A stretch of DNA of 64,000 nucleotides from Delphinapterus leucas (taxonomy: Eukaryota; Chordata; Mammalia; Artiodactyla; Monodontidae): contig NW_022098049.1 of NCBI RefSeq assembly GCF_002288925.2, positions 7,021,991-7,085,990 on the forward strand, in the 5' to 3' direction. The translations under genes were made by a program, and so were the position numbers. The notes below the pieces were generated by a model. The model searched no databases, was not told the origin of the DNA, and saw only the letters and a program-made list of their open reading frames with translations. This document shows, one piece after another, positions 21,584 through 32,178 of this stretch (its first letter is position 1; the number at the start of each line of letters is the position of its first letter).

Positions 21584-21796
21584 GGGCTTCCCTGGTGGCG
21601 CAGTGGTCGGGAGTCCGCCTGTCGATGAGGGGGGTGCGGGTTCGTGCCCCGGTCCAGGAGGATCCGGCGTGCCGCGGAGTGGCTGGGCCCGTGAGCCGTG
21701 GCCGCTGGGCCTGCGCGTCTGGAGCCTGTGCTCCGCAACGGGAGGGGCCGCGGCAGTGGGAGGCCCGCGTACCGCAAAAAAAAAAAAAAAAAAAAA
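21584..21796 (+). mobile_element. CHR-type SINE, young short form
   Basis: Starts 'gggcttccctggtggcgcag' and ends in an A tail. A perfect target-site duplication GTCAGGTTTA lies at 21574-21583 and 21797-21806. CpGs are well preserved ('gtgccgcgga', 'ggccgcggcag'), suggesting a young copy. Frames 21517-21913 on both strands are artefacts. Confidence 0.95.
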
Positions 21797-21899
21797 GTCA
21801 GGTTTAATAATAATTTGAGGAAGAAAATGAGAATGGAACTCTCGTAGAAAAAGGTATACAAATCTATTTCTAATACAAATCAGAAGATGACAAATCACT

Positions 21900-22290
21900 G
21901 TGTAAAACCACACAGCTTCTCATGGCACCTAGAGTAAAATTCTAATTCCTCATCATAGTCTAAAAGGCCCCAAATAATCTGGCCCCCACTAGCCTTTTTA
22001 ATCACATCTCTTGCCATTCACCTCCTTAGTCACTGTAATTGGTTTCTTGAATATGACAGCTAATCCATGTCTCAGGACATTTGCACAAGCTATTCCTTCT
22101 GCCATGGCACACTCTGCCCTCCTTTATTCACTCAAGTCTCAGCTCCAATGCCACCCCTTCAGCAAGGCCTTTCCCAACACCCAATCCAAAACAGCATCTT
22201 CCCACCCTCTAGAACAATACCTGTCTTGTTTTCTTAATGATACTTATTATATCTGAAATTATCTTGTTCACTTGCATGTTCCAAACTATT
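21900..22290 (+). repeat. L2 LINE 3' region
   Basis: 'ctaaaaggccccaaataatc', 'ggacatttgcacaagctatt', 'cccttcagcaaggcctttcc' and 'tctgaaattatcttgttcac' follow the sense L2 ORF2 end and 3' UTR. Confidence 0.85.
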
Positions 22291-22695
22291 ATACATTTGA
22301 ATAGAAGATACAACCATGACTCCCATACACATATAAAAATGAACATATATCAAAGTTTTTTTAACTCAATAATTAATGAGGTAACCAGAGTGAGATGTTA
22401 TAACCAGTTCAACAGCGAAGTCCAAATGCCATGCACTGATATTCACCTAAGGAATGCTGAAATGGATTTACAAACTGATGTAAAACTGACAAAACTGCTC
22501 AATATCGACAAGGGGGTAAATCAGTTGCATTGCACCTGACACAGTTTGCAATTCTATGGGCAGGAATGAATTGCATGACTAACAGTTTTCTACAACTTCT
22601 ATCTCTACAGAGTTGTATAGCCTACTCAAAGACAAAGCCCCCACCACCACCGCCATAGTATCAAATAATCTTTAGAAACTCCAAATCCATTCACA
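22291..22695. other. Unassigned DNA
   Basis: A short CCA/CCG-rich patch lies near 22638-22656. Nothing else recognised. Confidence 0.35.
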
Positions 22696-22699
22696 GGAT

Positions 22700-22930
22700 A
22701 TTCCGTAATCTCTTTTGCCCATTTCAAAATCATCCACAGTTTTTCCCTATAATATTACTGTCTGAAAGTGTTTTATTCCTTTATTTGTTCCTTTTTTCTA
22801 ATCTCCCTGCCCTGGAACATAAGCTTCATGAAAGCAGAACCTTTGCCTGCCTTATTCACCAGGGTTTCCCCAAAGCCCTGAATCATGACTGATTTATACT
22901 TAGGTGGTCAGGAATATTTGAATCAATAGG
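22700..22930 (+). repeat. L2 LINE 3' UTR
   Basis: 'gccctggaacataagcttca', 'gaaagcagaacctttgcctg', 'ggtttccccaaagccctgaa' follow the L2 3' UTR, possibly the continuation of the L2 piece at 21900-22290. Confidence 0.65.
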
Positions 22931-22965
22931 TGACCAAGAAGTACATTTTATCAAAGTCACAACTT

Positions 22966-23052
22966 CCCTAAGCATAGTGCCTTCCAGGTCCATCCATATT
23001 GTTGCAAAAGGCAAAATTTTCATTCTTTTTTATGGCTGGGTAATATTCCAGT

Positions 23053-23091
<39 letters not shown>

Positions 23092-23917
23092 TCATATCTT
23101 CTTTATCCATTCTTCTATTGATGGACACTTAGGTTGCTTCCATATCTTGGCTACTGTAAATAATCTGCTATGAACATCGGGTGCATACATCTTTCCAAAT
23201 TAGTGGTTTTTTCTTCAAATATATACTCAGGAGTGGAATTGCTGGATCATATGGCAGTTTCATTTTCAGTTTTTTTGAGGAACCTCCATACTGTTTTCCA
23301 TAGTAGCTGCACCAATTTACATTCCCACCAACAGTGTACTAGGGTTCCCTTTTCTCCACATTCTCACCAATATTTGCTATTGGCAGTCTTTTTGATGATA
23401 GCCATTCTGACAGGTGTGAGGGGGTATCTCACTGTGTTTCAATCTGCATTTCCCTGATGACTACCAACGTTAAGCACCTTATCACGTGCCGCCATCTGTA
23501 TGTCTATTCAGGTAAGTTTTCTGCCCATTTTTTAAATAGGGTTGTTTGGTTTTTAGCAAACTAAGTCAGACAAAGAAATACAAATACTGTATGTTATCTT
23601 TAGAATCTGAAAAATAAAACAAATGAATATGTTTATATATGAATATAACAAAACAGAAACAGACTCACAGACATAGAGAACAAACTAGTGGTTATGAGTG
23701 GGGAGAGGTTTGGGGGGAGGGGCAAGATAGGGTTGGACATTAAAGGTACAAACCACTATGTATAAAATAAATAAGCTACAAGCATATGTTGTACCGCACA
23801 ATATAGCCAATATTTTATAATAACTTTAAACAGAGCATAATCTATAAAAGTATTGAAGGACTATGTTGTATACCTGAAACTAACGTAACATTGTAAATCA
23901 ACCATACTTCAATTTTA
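22966..23917 (+). mobile_element. L1 LINE 3' end with inverted 5' part (twin priming)
   Basis: The right part (about 23560-23917) is the sense L1 3' end, from 'aactaagtcagacaaagaaa' to 'aaccatacttcaatttt'. The left part (22966 to about 23558) is upstream L1 ORF2 sequence in reverse orientation ('tattccagtacatacacaca', 'cattcccaccaacagtgtac', 'attctgacaggtgtgagggg'). In L1 order the inverted part ends at '...actatgcttag', exactly where the sense part starts. A 13-bp target-site duplication with two C/T changes, AAAGTCACAACTT / AAAGTCATAATTT, lies at 22953-22965 and 23918-23930. A CA repeat at 23057-23086 has expanded inside the element. Confidence 0.9.
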
Positions 23918-23930
23918 AAAGTCATAATTT

Positions 23931-24585
23931 AAAAATGCACATTAAAATAAGATAATCACTTCTTCCTTTTAATACTGGCAAAGAATCATAAAAGGTTCCA
24001 TCAAGTCCTGCTGAGTATATAAAGAGAAGGTGTTGTGGATTGTCAATTCTCACCTCAGCACCCTCACTACTCCCTTCTAAGGTATGAACTGTGTTTTCTA
24101 GAATCTCCCCCCTGTGTGTTTCAGCGTTAGAGTTAGTCAAAGGGAAGAACTCATAGGAGATTTGGAAGGCAGAAGTGAAGCAGAAGCCAGAGGTCTTAGT
24201 GGCCAGAGGTGGTGAATTTTTAGACCTTTCATGAGTTTCCCCTCTGCAGTCATGGTGACCAGTTGTGATTTCTCGGACTTCTCTGTAAGCTCCAACTTCT
24301 CCACCAGCTCCAGAACGTGGGGCTGAAGCTGAAGTCCTTAGTGATAGTTTTTCCCATCTCTGGCTGCAGGCTTCCAGACCTTCACCAACCCACTCATCCC
24401 ACATTCACGTAAGCCCTAATTCCTATATTAAACTCTCTTTCCTAACAAACTTGTAATGAATGATTCTATTTTCTTGACCACACCCAGACTGATACGGAAG
24501 GGATTCATACACTGTTGGGATAAACGCCTTTCTCTTTCATTCAGCACTCAACAAATACTCATTAAGTTATTATATCTTCGAGAGA
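23931..24585. other. Unassigned DNA, possibly an old dispersed repeat
   Basis: 24060-24400 has the texture of a diverged dispersed repeat ('aggagatttggaaggcagaa', 'gtttcccctctgcagtcatg'), but I cannot name the family. The minus-strand frame 23922-24404 shows no domain. Confidence 0.3.
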
Positions 24586-24589
24586 AGTT

Positions 24590-24910
24590 TGATAGCAGTC
24601 AAGAGTCCACAACATTTGACCCAGTGACTCCACTTCTAAGAATTAATCTATTCTAAGGAAGCAATCATTAATCCAAAGATCTAGGTTTATGTAAAAGGAT
24701 ATTAATGAGAGCAGTAGTAGTAATTTCCCCAGTTAAGTGAAGACCAAAAAGTCCAACAATAGGTAAGTGGATTAAAACTTAAGGCATATCCATAAGATAC
24801 AACATTATGTAGCTTATATGAATTGTTGGTTTTTTAATTACTTCATGATATGGTGAAAATGCAATATATCAAATAATGTGTAAAATATTTCAATTTTCTA
24901 AAACAAAAAT
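24590..24910 (+). mobile_element. Old L1/HAL1-type LINE fragment
   Basis: 'ccagtgactccacttctaag', 'aacaataggtaagtggatta' and 'catccataagatacaacatt' correspond to the end of ORF2 in old L1-type elements ('acttctaggaatctatccta', 'tggtacatccatacaatgga'). Highly diverged. Confidence 0.65.
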
Positions 24911-24929
24911 AAAATAAATGCATGCCACA

Positions 24930-25050
24930 CTCGGTTGTGTATTACCTTTGTGACTTTGGGCAAATCAGTTAAATTTTTGAACTTCTATTTCCACATCTGT
25001 CAAGTGGAGATTACAATACTTGCCATGGCTTTCCTAAAGAGTCAAATGAT
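24930..25050 (+). repeat. MIR SINE fragment
   Basis: 'acctttgtgactttgggcaa', 'atttccacatctgtcaagtg' and 'gagattacaatacttgcc' are MIR in sense. Confidence 0.7.
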
Positions 25051-25109
25051 CTAATTTTTTTATCTGAAACACCAGACCAACGTTAGGGGCCTTATATACT
25101 CCATTCTCA

Positions 25110-25235
25110 TTATACAGCAGGGAGAGTACAGCATAGTGGTTAGGATGAAGCCCTCTGGGGCCAGCTGCCAGGGTTCAAATCCTGGCTTTGCCATGTACTA
25201 ACAGTGTTATATTAGGAAAGTCACTTACCATCTGA
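25110..25235 (+). repeat. MIR SINE, 5' tRNA-like half
   Basis: Preserves the tRNA-derived head: box A-like 'tagtggttaggatg' and box B-like 'gggttcaaatcctgg', then 'tgtactaacagtg'. Not a tRNA gene, since no acceptor stem closes around it. Confidence 0.85.
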
Positions 25236-25239
25236 AGCT

Positions 25240-25345
25240 CAATAAAGTTGTGACTTGCCCAAGGACACACAGCTTGAAAATGGAGGGGTAAGAACTTCAT
25301 CCCAGGTCAGGCTAACTTCAGCCTCCCAGGACTCTTTCCTTTGAG
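25240..25345 (-). repeat. MIR SINE fragment (antisense)
   Basis: 'gttgtgacttgcccaaggac' and 'acacagcttgaaaatgga' are antisense MIR core, back to back with the sense MIR before it. Confidence 0.65.
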
Positions 25346-25379
25346 CCATAAATCATAACAACTTTTAATTTCAAGTTTC

Positions 25380-25555
25380 TAATAACATTGTGATTCATTG
25401 CGTTATCCTTAACCTCCCACATCCTGGGATCTTTTACCCCTAGACACCAAGAACCAGCTCTTAAGCACTATCAACATATTACACAGTACCTAGTATGATA
25501 CCTGGCTCATAGCAAGCCCTAATACATCAATGTCAAATGAGTGAAGAAATTCACA
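25380..25555 (+). repeat. Probable L2/MIR 3' fragment
   Basis: 'agtacctagtatgatacctg' and 'gctcatagcaagccctaata' resemble the L2 3' UTR end. Confidence 0.45.
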
Positions 25556-25579
25556 CATGTTCAAATCAATGGGGAAAAG

Positions 25580-26065
25580 ATAGAACAATGGCCCCCGACC
25601 TATTAAGGGTTTATTTAAATAGCAAGAATAAAAGCTGAGATAACTAGCTGTGAAAACAGTAACCACTCAGCTCCCAGCAAACTGTCGTACGCTCCCTGAC
25701 GAGTCTGCCGTCAGCTTCAGTCAATGTGCAATCCTATGGCACATTAAGTGGATAATCTGATCCAAAAGAAACACAGTCAGTAGGCGCACAGGCAACTGTT
25801 CTGATTAAACAAGGCCTGCTGGAATTAAAACACCACAGGCTGTTTGCAGAACTCCTTGATTTTAATTAGACAAACCCCATCTTAATAGCAAAATTACAAC
25901 AATGCATTGCTCAGGCCCTGTGGAGTGACGAAAGTAATGACTCTATAATATAGTGTGGCAATTCTGCATCCAGTTGGGGAAATTACAGGATGATCGATTA
26001 AAGCTGCCCAGTTTAATTCCTCCAAGTCTCACTTGGTGGAGTGAGGTAGGCAGTTCTCCCTGCGT
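25580..26065. promoter_or_regulatory. Candidate non-coding regulatory island
   Basis: Repeat-free DNA dense in short AT motifs with intervening GC, the texture common in conserved developmental enhancers: 'gattttaattagacaaac' (homeodomain-type TAATTA core), 'aacaccacaggctg' (CCACA Runt-type core), 'ctgattaaacaaggcctg' and 'gatgatcgattaaagc'. These are motif impressions only; conservation cannot be judged from one genome. Confidence 0.25.
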
Positions 26066-26109
26066 CAGCCTTCAGGGAGCAATTTATCTCACCAACATTC
26101 CGACTGGAA

Positions 26110-26310
26110 GGGGACTAACATTTGTTACCAGCTGATTGCGCACCAGGCGGTCGGCTTAGGCATTTGCATAGAGGATCTCCATCAATCCTCCCAGTGACCA
26201 CCATGCCTCAGATGTACAAACTGAGGCTCAGCGAGGTTAAGTAACTTATTCTGACACACGTCTGGTATGTGGCAAAGCTTGGCTTCAACCCTGAAATTGT
26301 CTGGTTTCAA
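26110..26310 (-). repeat. MIR SINE (antisense)
   Basis: 'gggactaacatttgttacca', 'ctcagatgtacaaactgagg', 'ctcagcgaggttaagtaact' are antisense MIR. Confidence 0.85.
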
Positions 26311-26324
26311 AGATATTGGGGTTT

Positions 26325-26525
26325 GTGGGGCAGGTGAGAGGTGACCCTGCCTGGATTCATATCCTGGCTCTGGTATGTATTAGGAGAGAGCCATAGTAAG
26401 TTGCTTAAATTTCTCCATCCTCAGTAGTCTCATCTGTCAAATGGATATCACAGTAGTACCTATCTCATAAAATAGGCATGAAAAGTACATGACAACACAT
26501 AAAGAGCAAAGCGTAGTTGTTAGCC
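26325..26525 (+). repeat. MIR SINE
   Basis: 'ctgcctggattcatatcctg', 'taagttgcttaaatttctcc', 'catctgtcaaatggatatca' and 'tagtacctatctcataaaat' are MIR in sense. Confidence 0.85.
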
Positions 26526-26584
26526 ATTAACTATTATCTCATGGAGTGTTTCTGACATCTCTGAGGTATCAGAAGAAATAAGAA

Positions 26585-27105
26585 CGTAACAGAGAAGAAC
26601 AAACCTGACTCCATATTGGATCTGTTCCTTTAGCTTGAACCCTGTGTTCTGTTGCCTGTGGTTAGTCATGCCGGCTCTGCACCTTTTGTAAAAGAACGTT
26701 GCCTATAGCCCGAAATACACGGGATAGCCCATTCTCAAGGCTCTGACCTTTAAAGGTGTAATAACACTTTTCCATTCATATAGAGAGAAGAAGTTGCAGA
26801 ACAGAGAATAACAATTGTCCTGTTGGAGGTTTATAGGAACATAGTGACCAGACCTATGTGGACAGCTGCAAGAACGAGGGATTCTGGCACCATGAAATCT
26901 GCAACAAGCAGCCACATCCCCTCCCCTTTTAGTATAAAAGAAACCTGAATTCTAACTCAGGTAAGATGGTTCTTTGGGACACCAGTCCACCATCTTCTCG
27001 GTCTTCTGGCTTTCGAAATAAAGTTGCTATTCCTTGCCGCAAAATTCGTCTCTCAATTTATTGGCCTGTCATGTGGCAAGCAGTATGAGCTTGGACTTGG
27101 TAACA
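26585..27105 (+). mobile_element. Solo LTR of an endogenous retrovirus (ERV1/gammaretrovirus-like)
   Basis: The layout is that of a class I LTR on the plus strand: U3 from 'cgtaacagagaagaacaaac', TATA box TATAAAAG at 26933-26940, polyadenylation signal AATAAA at 27017-27022, then a U5 ending 'ggacttggtaaca' at 27105. The expected TG start has become CG. Flanks 'agaa'/'agta' may be a decayed 4-bp duplication. No gag, pol or env sequence accompanies it, so it probably arose by LTR-LTR recombination. Confidence 0.85.
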
Positions 27106-27405
27106 AGTAGAGTTCAGAGAGTTCCACATGTTTGAATGAGGTCACACAGATATTAAGTGCCCAAGATAGGACTGAAGTCAGCTCAGGACCTCTTAAAAAC
27201 TCAACCAAATGCTGCAGACTTTCACTTTATCTACACTGATCCTCAGAACAAAGCAGCCAGGTAGGGAGCACAGATGCCCTATCTGAGGAGACTCAGCTTA
27301 CAGCAATAAGGTGACCAGACTCCAGGCACTCATGTGTTGAAACAAAGAGGCAAACTTAACCCTTCTCCACTGCCCAGTGTCTGGGGCACTAGTGCTGGGA
27401 AGACC
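27106..27405. other. Unassigned DNA with an antisense MIR trace
   Basis: 'gaggtcacacagatattaag' near 27138 is a short antisense MIR trace. Nothing else is recognised. Confidence 0.35.
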
Positions 27406-27409
27406 AAGA

Positions 27410-27590
27410 CCATGGTTAAGACAGTCTGCGTCCAAAGGCCAGCCCTGCAGCTTATTAACTGTGAGACTCAATTCTCTCATCTGTAAGACAGAGACAGCCA
27501 TAGTCCTTAAACTCATGTTGCTGTTGTAAGTGTTAAATAAGTTATTGTTGGGCACGTGATTAGGACTGTGCTTGGCATTACTTTGCCTTG
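27410..27590 (+). repeat. MIR SINE
   Basis: 'ctgtgagactcaattctctc', 'atctgtaagacagagacagc' and 'gttgctgttgtaagtgttaa' are MIR in sense. Confidence 0.75.
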
Positions 27591-27619
27591 CTGTGGCCAA
27601 GCTCCATTATCCCTCCATG

Positions 27620-27740
27620 GGAATAACAACAGTTCCTACTTTCTGTGATGGCTGTGAATATTAAATGATTTAGCCCATTAGAAACGCTTAGCGTGGTGTC
27701 CCACATATATACTGGAAGCATTCAGTAAATGTTCCTTTTC
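27620..27740 (+). repeat. MIR SINE fragment
   Basis: 'gatggctgtgaatattaaat', 'aaacgcttagcgtggtgtcc' and 'cattcagtaaatgttcc' form the MIR 3' half. Confidence 0.7.
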
Positions 27741-28290
27741 TTCACCTCATAGCACTAGGGATGGGAGTGGTGGTAGTAGATCATCAAAGTACAAATCTCC
27801 TGGTAGAGATAATCCTCCCTTTATTGTTACCAAACCTTCACGCCTTAACCTGAAGGGTATTTTTATTTGTTTGATTTGGTTTCTTTCCTAAGAAATGTAC
27901 TTGTTTACTCCTGGGGGAAGGAGAAGAAGGTGGTAATTCTACTTATTACCCCCAATAATGGGGAGAGTCCATCTTGCTAAAGGTACAGAAAGACAAAGTT
28001 CACCTGCTTGGTATTTACCTCCTGGAGCTGTTGTGAGGATGAAATGGGACAATTCCTGGGAAGATCATGGTGGTGATTCAGATCCACCGTAACTTCCTGA
28101 GGCTTCACAAAACTGAACAAGTGTTATATAGAACATCACAGCAGGTGATCATCTGAAGCTCTTGCAGCTCCAGTGCTATTCCAATGGAAGCTTGTCTCTT
28201 TGTATATGTGTTTGTATGCTGACTTTGGATGGTGTTAAAGAACAAAATGTCCTGGACAGCCCTGGCCCCTAATGATCCCATTCTCATTTA
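27741..28290. other. Unassigned DNA
   Basis: A short MIR trace ('ctggagctgttgtgaggatg') lies near 28022. No gene recognised. Confidence 0.35.
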
Positions 28291-28304
28291 AGAGTCTAAA
28301 TCTT

Positions 28305-28505
28305 GGGCTTCCCTGGTGGCGCAGTGGTTGGGGGTCCGCCTGCCGATGCGGGGGACGCGGGTTCGTGCCCCGGTCCGGGAGGATCCCACGTGCCGCGGAG
28401 CAGCTGGGCCAGTGAGCCGTGGCCGCTGAGCCTGCGCGTCCGGAGCCTGTGCTCCGCAGCAGGAGGGGCCGCGGCGGTGAGAGGCCCGCGTACCGCAAAA
28501 AAGAA
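28305..28505 (+). mobile_element. CHR-type SINE, young short form
   Basis: Full-length with many intact CpGs ('gtgccgcgga', 'ggccgcggcgg') and only a short A-rich tail. A perfect 14-bp target-site duplication AGAGTCTAAATCTT lies at 28291-28304 and 28506-28519. Confidence 0.95.
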
Positions 28506-28639
28506 AGAGTCTAAATCTTAACCCAAGAAATTGATGCTCAAATGATCCACCCCAGTTAACTCAAAAATGTCTTAGTACTTTTCAACTCAGTGCCCAGCTG
28601 TGTTCTAGGCACTGTGGGGAAAAGAAAAGATTCAGAAAA

Positions 28640-29160
28640 TGTGGTGCCTCCCCAGTACTGCTTTAAAAACTACCTCTTGCCTGTCTCTGGGGCAGTAACA
28701 CATACCCCTCACCCGGGTTGTCTGTGCTCCAGCTACGTCGACCTTCTTTTTGCTACTTGCAACAATCTCCTTCCTGACCTCAGAATCTATGCATTTGGTT
28801 TCCTCTTTCTGAATGACTCTCTTGCCTCTTCCCTCCACCCCTCACGACTTCTCTCACTTATCACCACTTAGCTTTCAGGTCTCAGCACAAACATCACCCA
28901 GAAAAACTTTTCCCCACTCCCAAGGCAAGGACGTGTCCTCCTGCTATATGTGTTTATCTCACCCGTCACTGCTTCTTACAGGCCTTATCACAACTACAGT
29001 TAAACTAGTAATTGGGCCACTGGGTGTATAATGTCTATCTCAGCAACTCAACTGGACTCTAAGCTCCATGAGGACAAACTCACACCTGTATCCCTAGCAC
29101 CTAATACAGCACTGGAACACAGTTGCCTCTCATTAATATTGTGTTTAATTACTTCAGTAA
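28640..29160 (+). repeat. L2 LINE 3' region
   Basis: 'gcaacaatctccttcctgac', 'tcaggtctcagcacaaacat', 'ggccttatcacaactacagt', 'actctaagctccatgaggac' and 'ctagcacctaatacagcac' follow the L2 end in sense. Overlapping frames here are L2 relics. Confidence 0.8.
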
Positions 29161-29429
29161 TTACAAAGAAGTGTGAGGTATTTTAGTATATCTGAGTTTA
29201 CATTTTTGTTTTATTTTTTGGAGGAGGAATAGCAGTAGATTAAATTTTTTAAAGCAACCTGGTATTTAAAAATATTGAAATGCCTGTTTTTAAAATACCT
29301 TTTATAAAATAAATTCATTTATTCTTTGCACTTCGAATCAGTTTAGGGGGCCAACATTGGGAAGAGATAAATTATCCCCATGGGCTTCAGCAGTACCTAC
29401 CGGAGTTATAATTCATTTACTCTTTGATG
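29161..29429. other. Unassigned AT-rich DNA
   Basis: Nothing recognised. Confidence 0.35.
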
Positions 29430-29940
29430 CATTAATTCTACTTCTAGACATCTATCCTACAGAAACACCTGATAAAGCATGAAGCAACATACGTGGAAGG
29501 TCATTAATTGTAGTATTATTTATAAGTCAAAACATCAAAAACAACTGAAGTATCCAGCCATCAGGTGTGGTTAGATAAGCCATGGTACATCCACACAATG
29601 GAGTGGGCTTAAAGAATGAGGAAAATCTCTATGCAGTAACATGGAGAGTTCACCAGGGTATACTGCCAAGTGAAAACAGGACTAAATGTAGACCAATTAT
29701 GATATATTTGTTTTTGCCTAAAAGAAGAAAATAAAAATATGTTTCCTATATTTGCAAAAAGAACACAGGAAATATAAACAAGAAACTAACAAAAATTGTT
29801 ACTTCATAGGAAATGTATTGGGGAATGTGTGGAAGGGAAAGAGATGGACATAAAACTTCCTGTGTTTGCCGTCCTATGCCGTTATGCCCTTTGACTAGTG
29901 TAAGTTCATGCCTATTAAAAGTAAAGCTAATTTTTAAAAG
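29430..29940 (+). mobile_element. Old L1/HAL1-type LINE 3' fragment
   Basis: 'ctacttctagacatctatcc', 'tggtacatccacacaatgga', 'gtatactgccaagtgaaaac' match the ORF2 end and 3' UTR of old L1-type elements. Highly mutated, non-coding. Confidence 0.7.
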
Positions 29941-30495
29941 CCTTTCTAAAAATTGAAAATAAACCAAGACAAATAAACCTAACCATCTATCAATTTAGTA
30001 ACATAACCACACAGAGAAACGATCATTTTTTCCCCTAAGACGCTTTGACCACAGTACTTTGATTGAACATCCTTTGTGGGATATGTTCCATGGACAAAAA
30101 GGACTACAAAGTAATTTAAACTAAATCTGACCATTGTATGTTAGTGATAAAGTTCATATTGTTACTTTGAAACTATTTTCTTTATGTCACACAATAAAAC
30201 AAATGAGGAATTACTAATGACGGTCAAAGAGAATAAAAGATTCAACTATAAGATCAAAAATTAACTATAAAACTAACATTGAAATTGAAGTGGAAATAGT
30301 TAAATTAATGGATGGTTTTATTAATAGTATATTATCTATCTTAGTCCATTGAAATGGCCTAGCAACAATGTCACTAAAGTAGGTATAATCACATCTAGCA
30401 CTCTGTAAAGTTAGGATTTCTTAGAGAACTGGCTGCTTTTAGGACTGGATTAGGGAAGGTACAAGTTGAGCCTGGAACATGTTATCATGTTCAAA
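29941..30495. other. Unassigned AT-rich DNA
   Basis: No element recognised with confidence. Confidence 0.3.
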
Positions 30496-30499
30496 AGCA

Positions 30500-30900
30500 A
30501 AGAAGCTTTCCAATAGTAACTGGGTATGTCAAACGGACACAAGAACCAGCTGGAAGGAGTTCATGCTGCCCAAAACTGTGATGATTGGAGCCCTAAAAGA
30601 AACAGTGGTCATAGCAGATTGAAATACATGGGACTTATGAAAGCCATGAGTCCATAATGATACTCAGAAAAGAAAACTAGGAACAAAAATGTACCTGTCA
30701 CCATTTGAAGTGGTTATTAAAGCAACATATTCTTTTGCAAATTGGTAAAGAGAAGTAATTAAGTAAGTAGTCATCCTACCTTGTCTGTAAAAACTGTATT
30801 TCAGGGCAAATAGACCCATTTATGCCAGATCTGTTTTATGGAAGCAGGCCAACCAATAAATGTATTGTAGAAGGAATGTTAGAAATAAAAAGTCAACACT
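30500..30900 (+). repeat. Possible old L1 3' UTR fragment
   Basis: 'ggacacaagaaccagctgga', 'gggacttatgaaagccatga' and 'gtccataatgatactcagaa' resemble 3' UTRs of old L1 subfamilies. Tentative. Confidence 0.4.
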
Positions 30901-30920
30901 TCACCACTCCTAACAGATCC

Positions 30921-31800
30921 TCGGGCATGGAAGGCTGCTCTGTTAGCACAGAAGGGTAGGTAATTAAGTGCAGTCTTTAGAGGATCAGAGAAGCTTCCAG
31001 GGAGTCAATGTGGGCTGAAGCTTGAATGTGAGCCAAGAACAAGAACACAGGAGGAGGAACTGTCAGATGGAGGGATATGCAGGGGAGCCTGGAAAAGTCT
31101 GTGGATCTGTACTGATATTGAAGGGGACTCTTGGCCATGCAAGAGATCCAGAGTCAGCACAAAACCTGAAAATTGCAGAGTCAAATTTTTCTTTAGAAAA
31201 TCCCTTCGGAAGGAGCTTTGTGTTGACCCAATATGCCGTCTTTCAGGGAGACCATCGCAGTCTGTTTCCCCAGAGCTAGGATCACAGCACTATTTGAGAA
31301 ATATGAGGTGGTTAGCAACTGACAGCAAAGATAGCATGCTCTGAGAGGTACATGGGAACTGTAGCCAACTGAGGGAGAAAACAAAAGTCCTGTCTCCCAT
31401 CTTTGGCTTTCTAGGGGATGTATGGCACATTCCGTAGACTATATCCCCACTATTCACACTGTTCATCTTGTTCACTGTTATCCCCATCCCCTCTCAGTTG
31501 TAATTGAAAACATCCATGTAGCCAGCCCCTGATGCTAAGTATTCATGGTGCAAAGGTACACGAGAAGGGGTGAGGGACCAGAGGTGACACTAGAGAAGGA
31601 GGCAGGGGTCACCGTAGGAAGGGGCTGTGCTGGAACCAGGCAGTGTGAGACTTTGGAGTGGGGGAAATCTCCTGGAGAGAGTTCCACGTGGGGTGTGGCA
31701 CCGCGAGATCCGTGCTTTGAAAAGATTGCTCGGGTTTCACTGTAAAGAAGGGCGTGGAAGTCATGGGGAACTGGGTGAGGGTAAGAAATAAGATCCTAGT
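30921..31800. other. Unassigned DNA, L2-like texture in part
   Basis: 30940-31140 has purine-rich text resembling the antisense L2 3' region ('gcttccagggagtcaatgtg'), too weak to call. Open frames at 31022-31279 and 31545-31745 have no domain. Confidence 0.3.
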
Positions 31801-31802
31801 GT

Positions 31803-32178
31803 AGAGCACAGGGAACTCTCCTCAATACTCTGTAATGACCTACATGGGAAAAGAATTTTAAAAAGAGCGGATAGGGCTTCCCTGGTGGCACAGTGGTTGA
31901 GAGTCCGCCTGCCGATGCAGGAGATGCGGGTTCGTGCCCCGGTCCGGGAAGATTCCACATGCCACGGAGCGGCTGGGCCCGTGAGCCATGGCCGCTGAGC
32001 CTGCGCGTCCGGAGCCTGTGCTCTGCAACGGGAGAGGCCACAGCAGTGAGAGGTCCACGTACCGCAAAAAAAAAAAAAAAAAAAAAGAACAGATATATGT
32101 ATAACTGATTCACTCTGCTGTACAACAAAAACTAACACAACATTGTAAATCAACTATACTCCAATAAAACTTAATTTA
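31803..32178 (+). mobile_element. L1 LINE 3' end interrupted by a SINE
   Basis: 'gagcacagggaactctcctc' before the SINE and 'ataactgattcactctgctg', 'caacattgtaaatcaactat' and 'actccaataaaacttaattt' after it form one L1 3' UTR in sense, split by the SINE at 31874-32082. Confidence 0.85.
31874..32082 (+). mobile_element. CHR-type SINE, young short form
   Basis: Inserted within the L1 3' end. Target-site duplication AAAAGAGCGGATA (31861-31873) / AAAAGAACAGATA (32083-32095), 11 of 13 identical. Ends in an A tail after 'gtccacgtaccgc'. Frames on both strands over 31761-32153 are artefacts of this SINE. Confidence 0.95.

Noticed and set aside
25110..25190. Possible tRNA gene (box A and box B-like words)
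   Set aside because: It continues into MIR core sequence and has no closing acceptor stem; it is the tRNA-derived head of a MIR.
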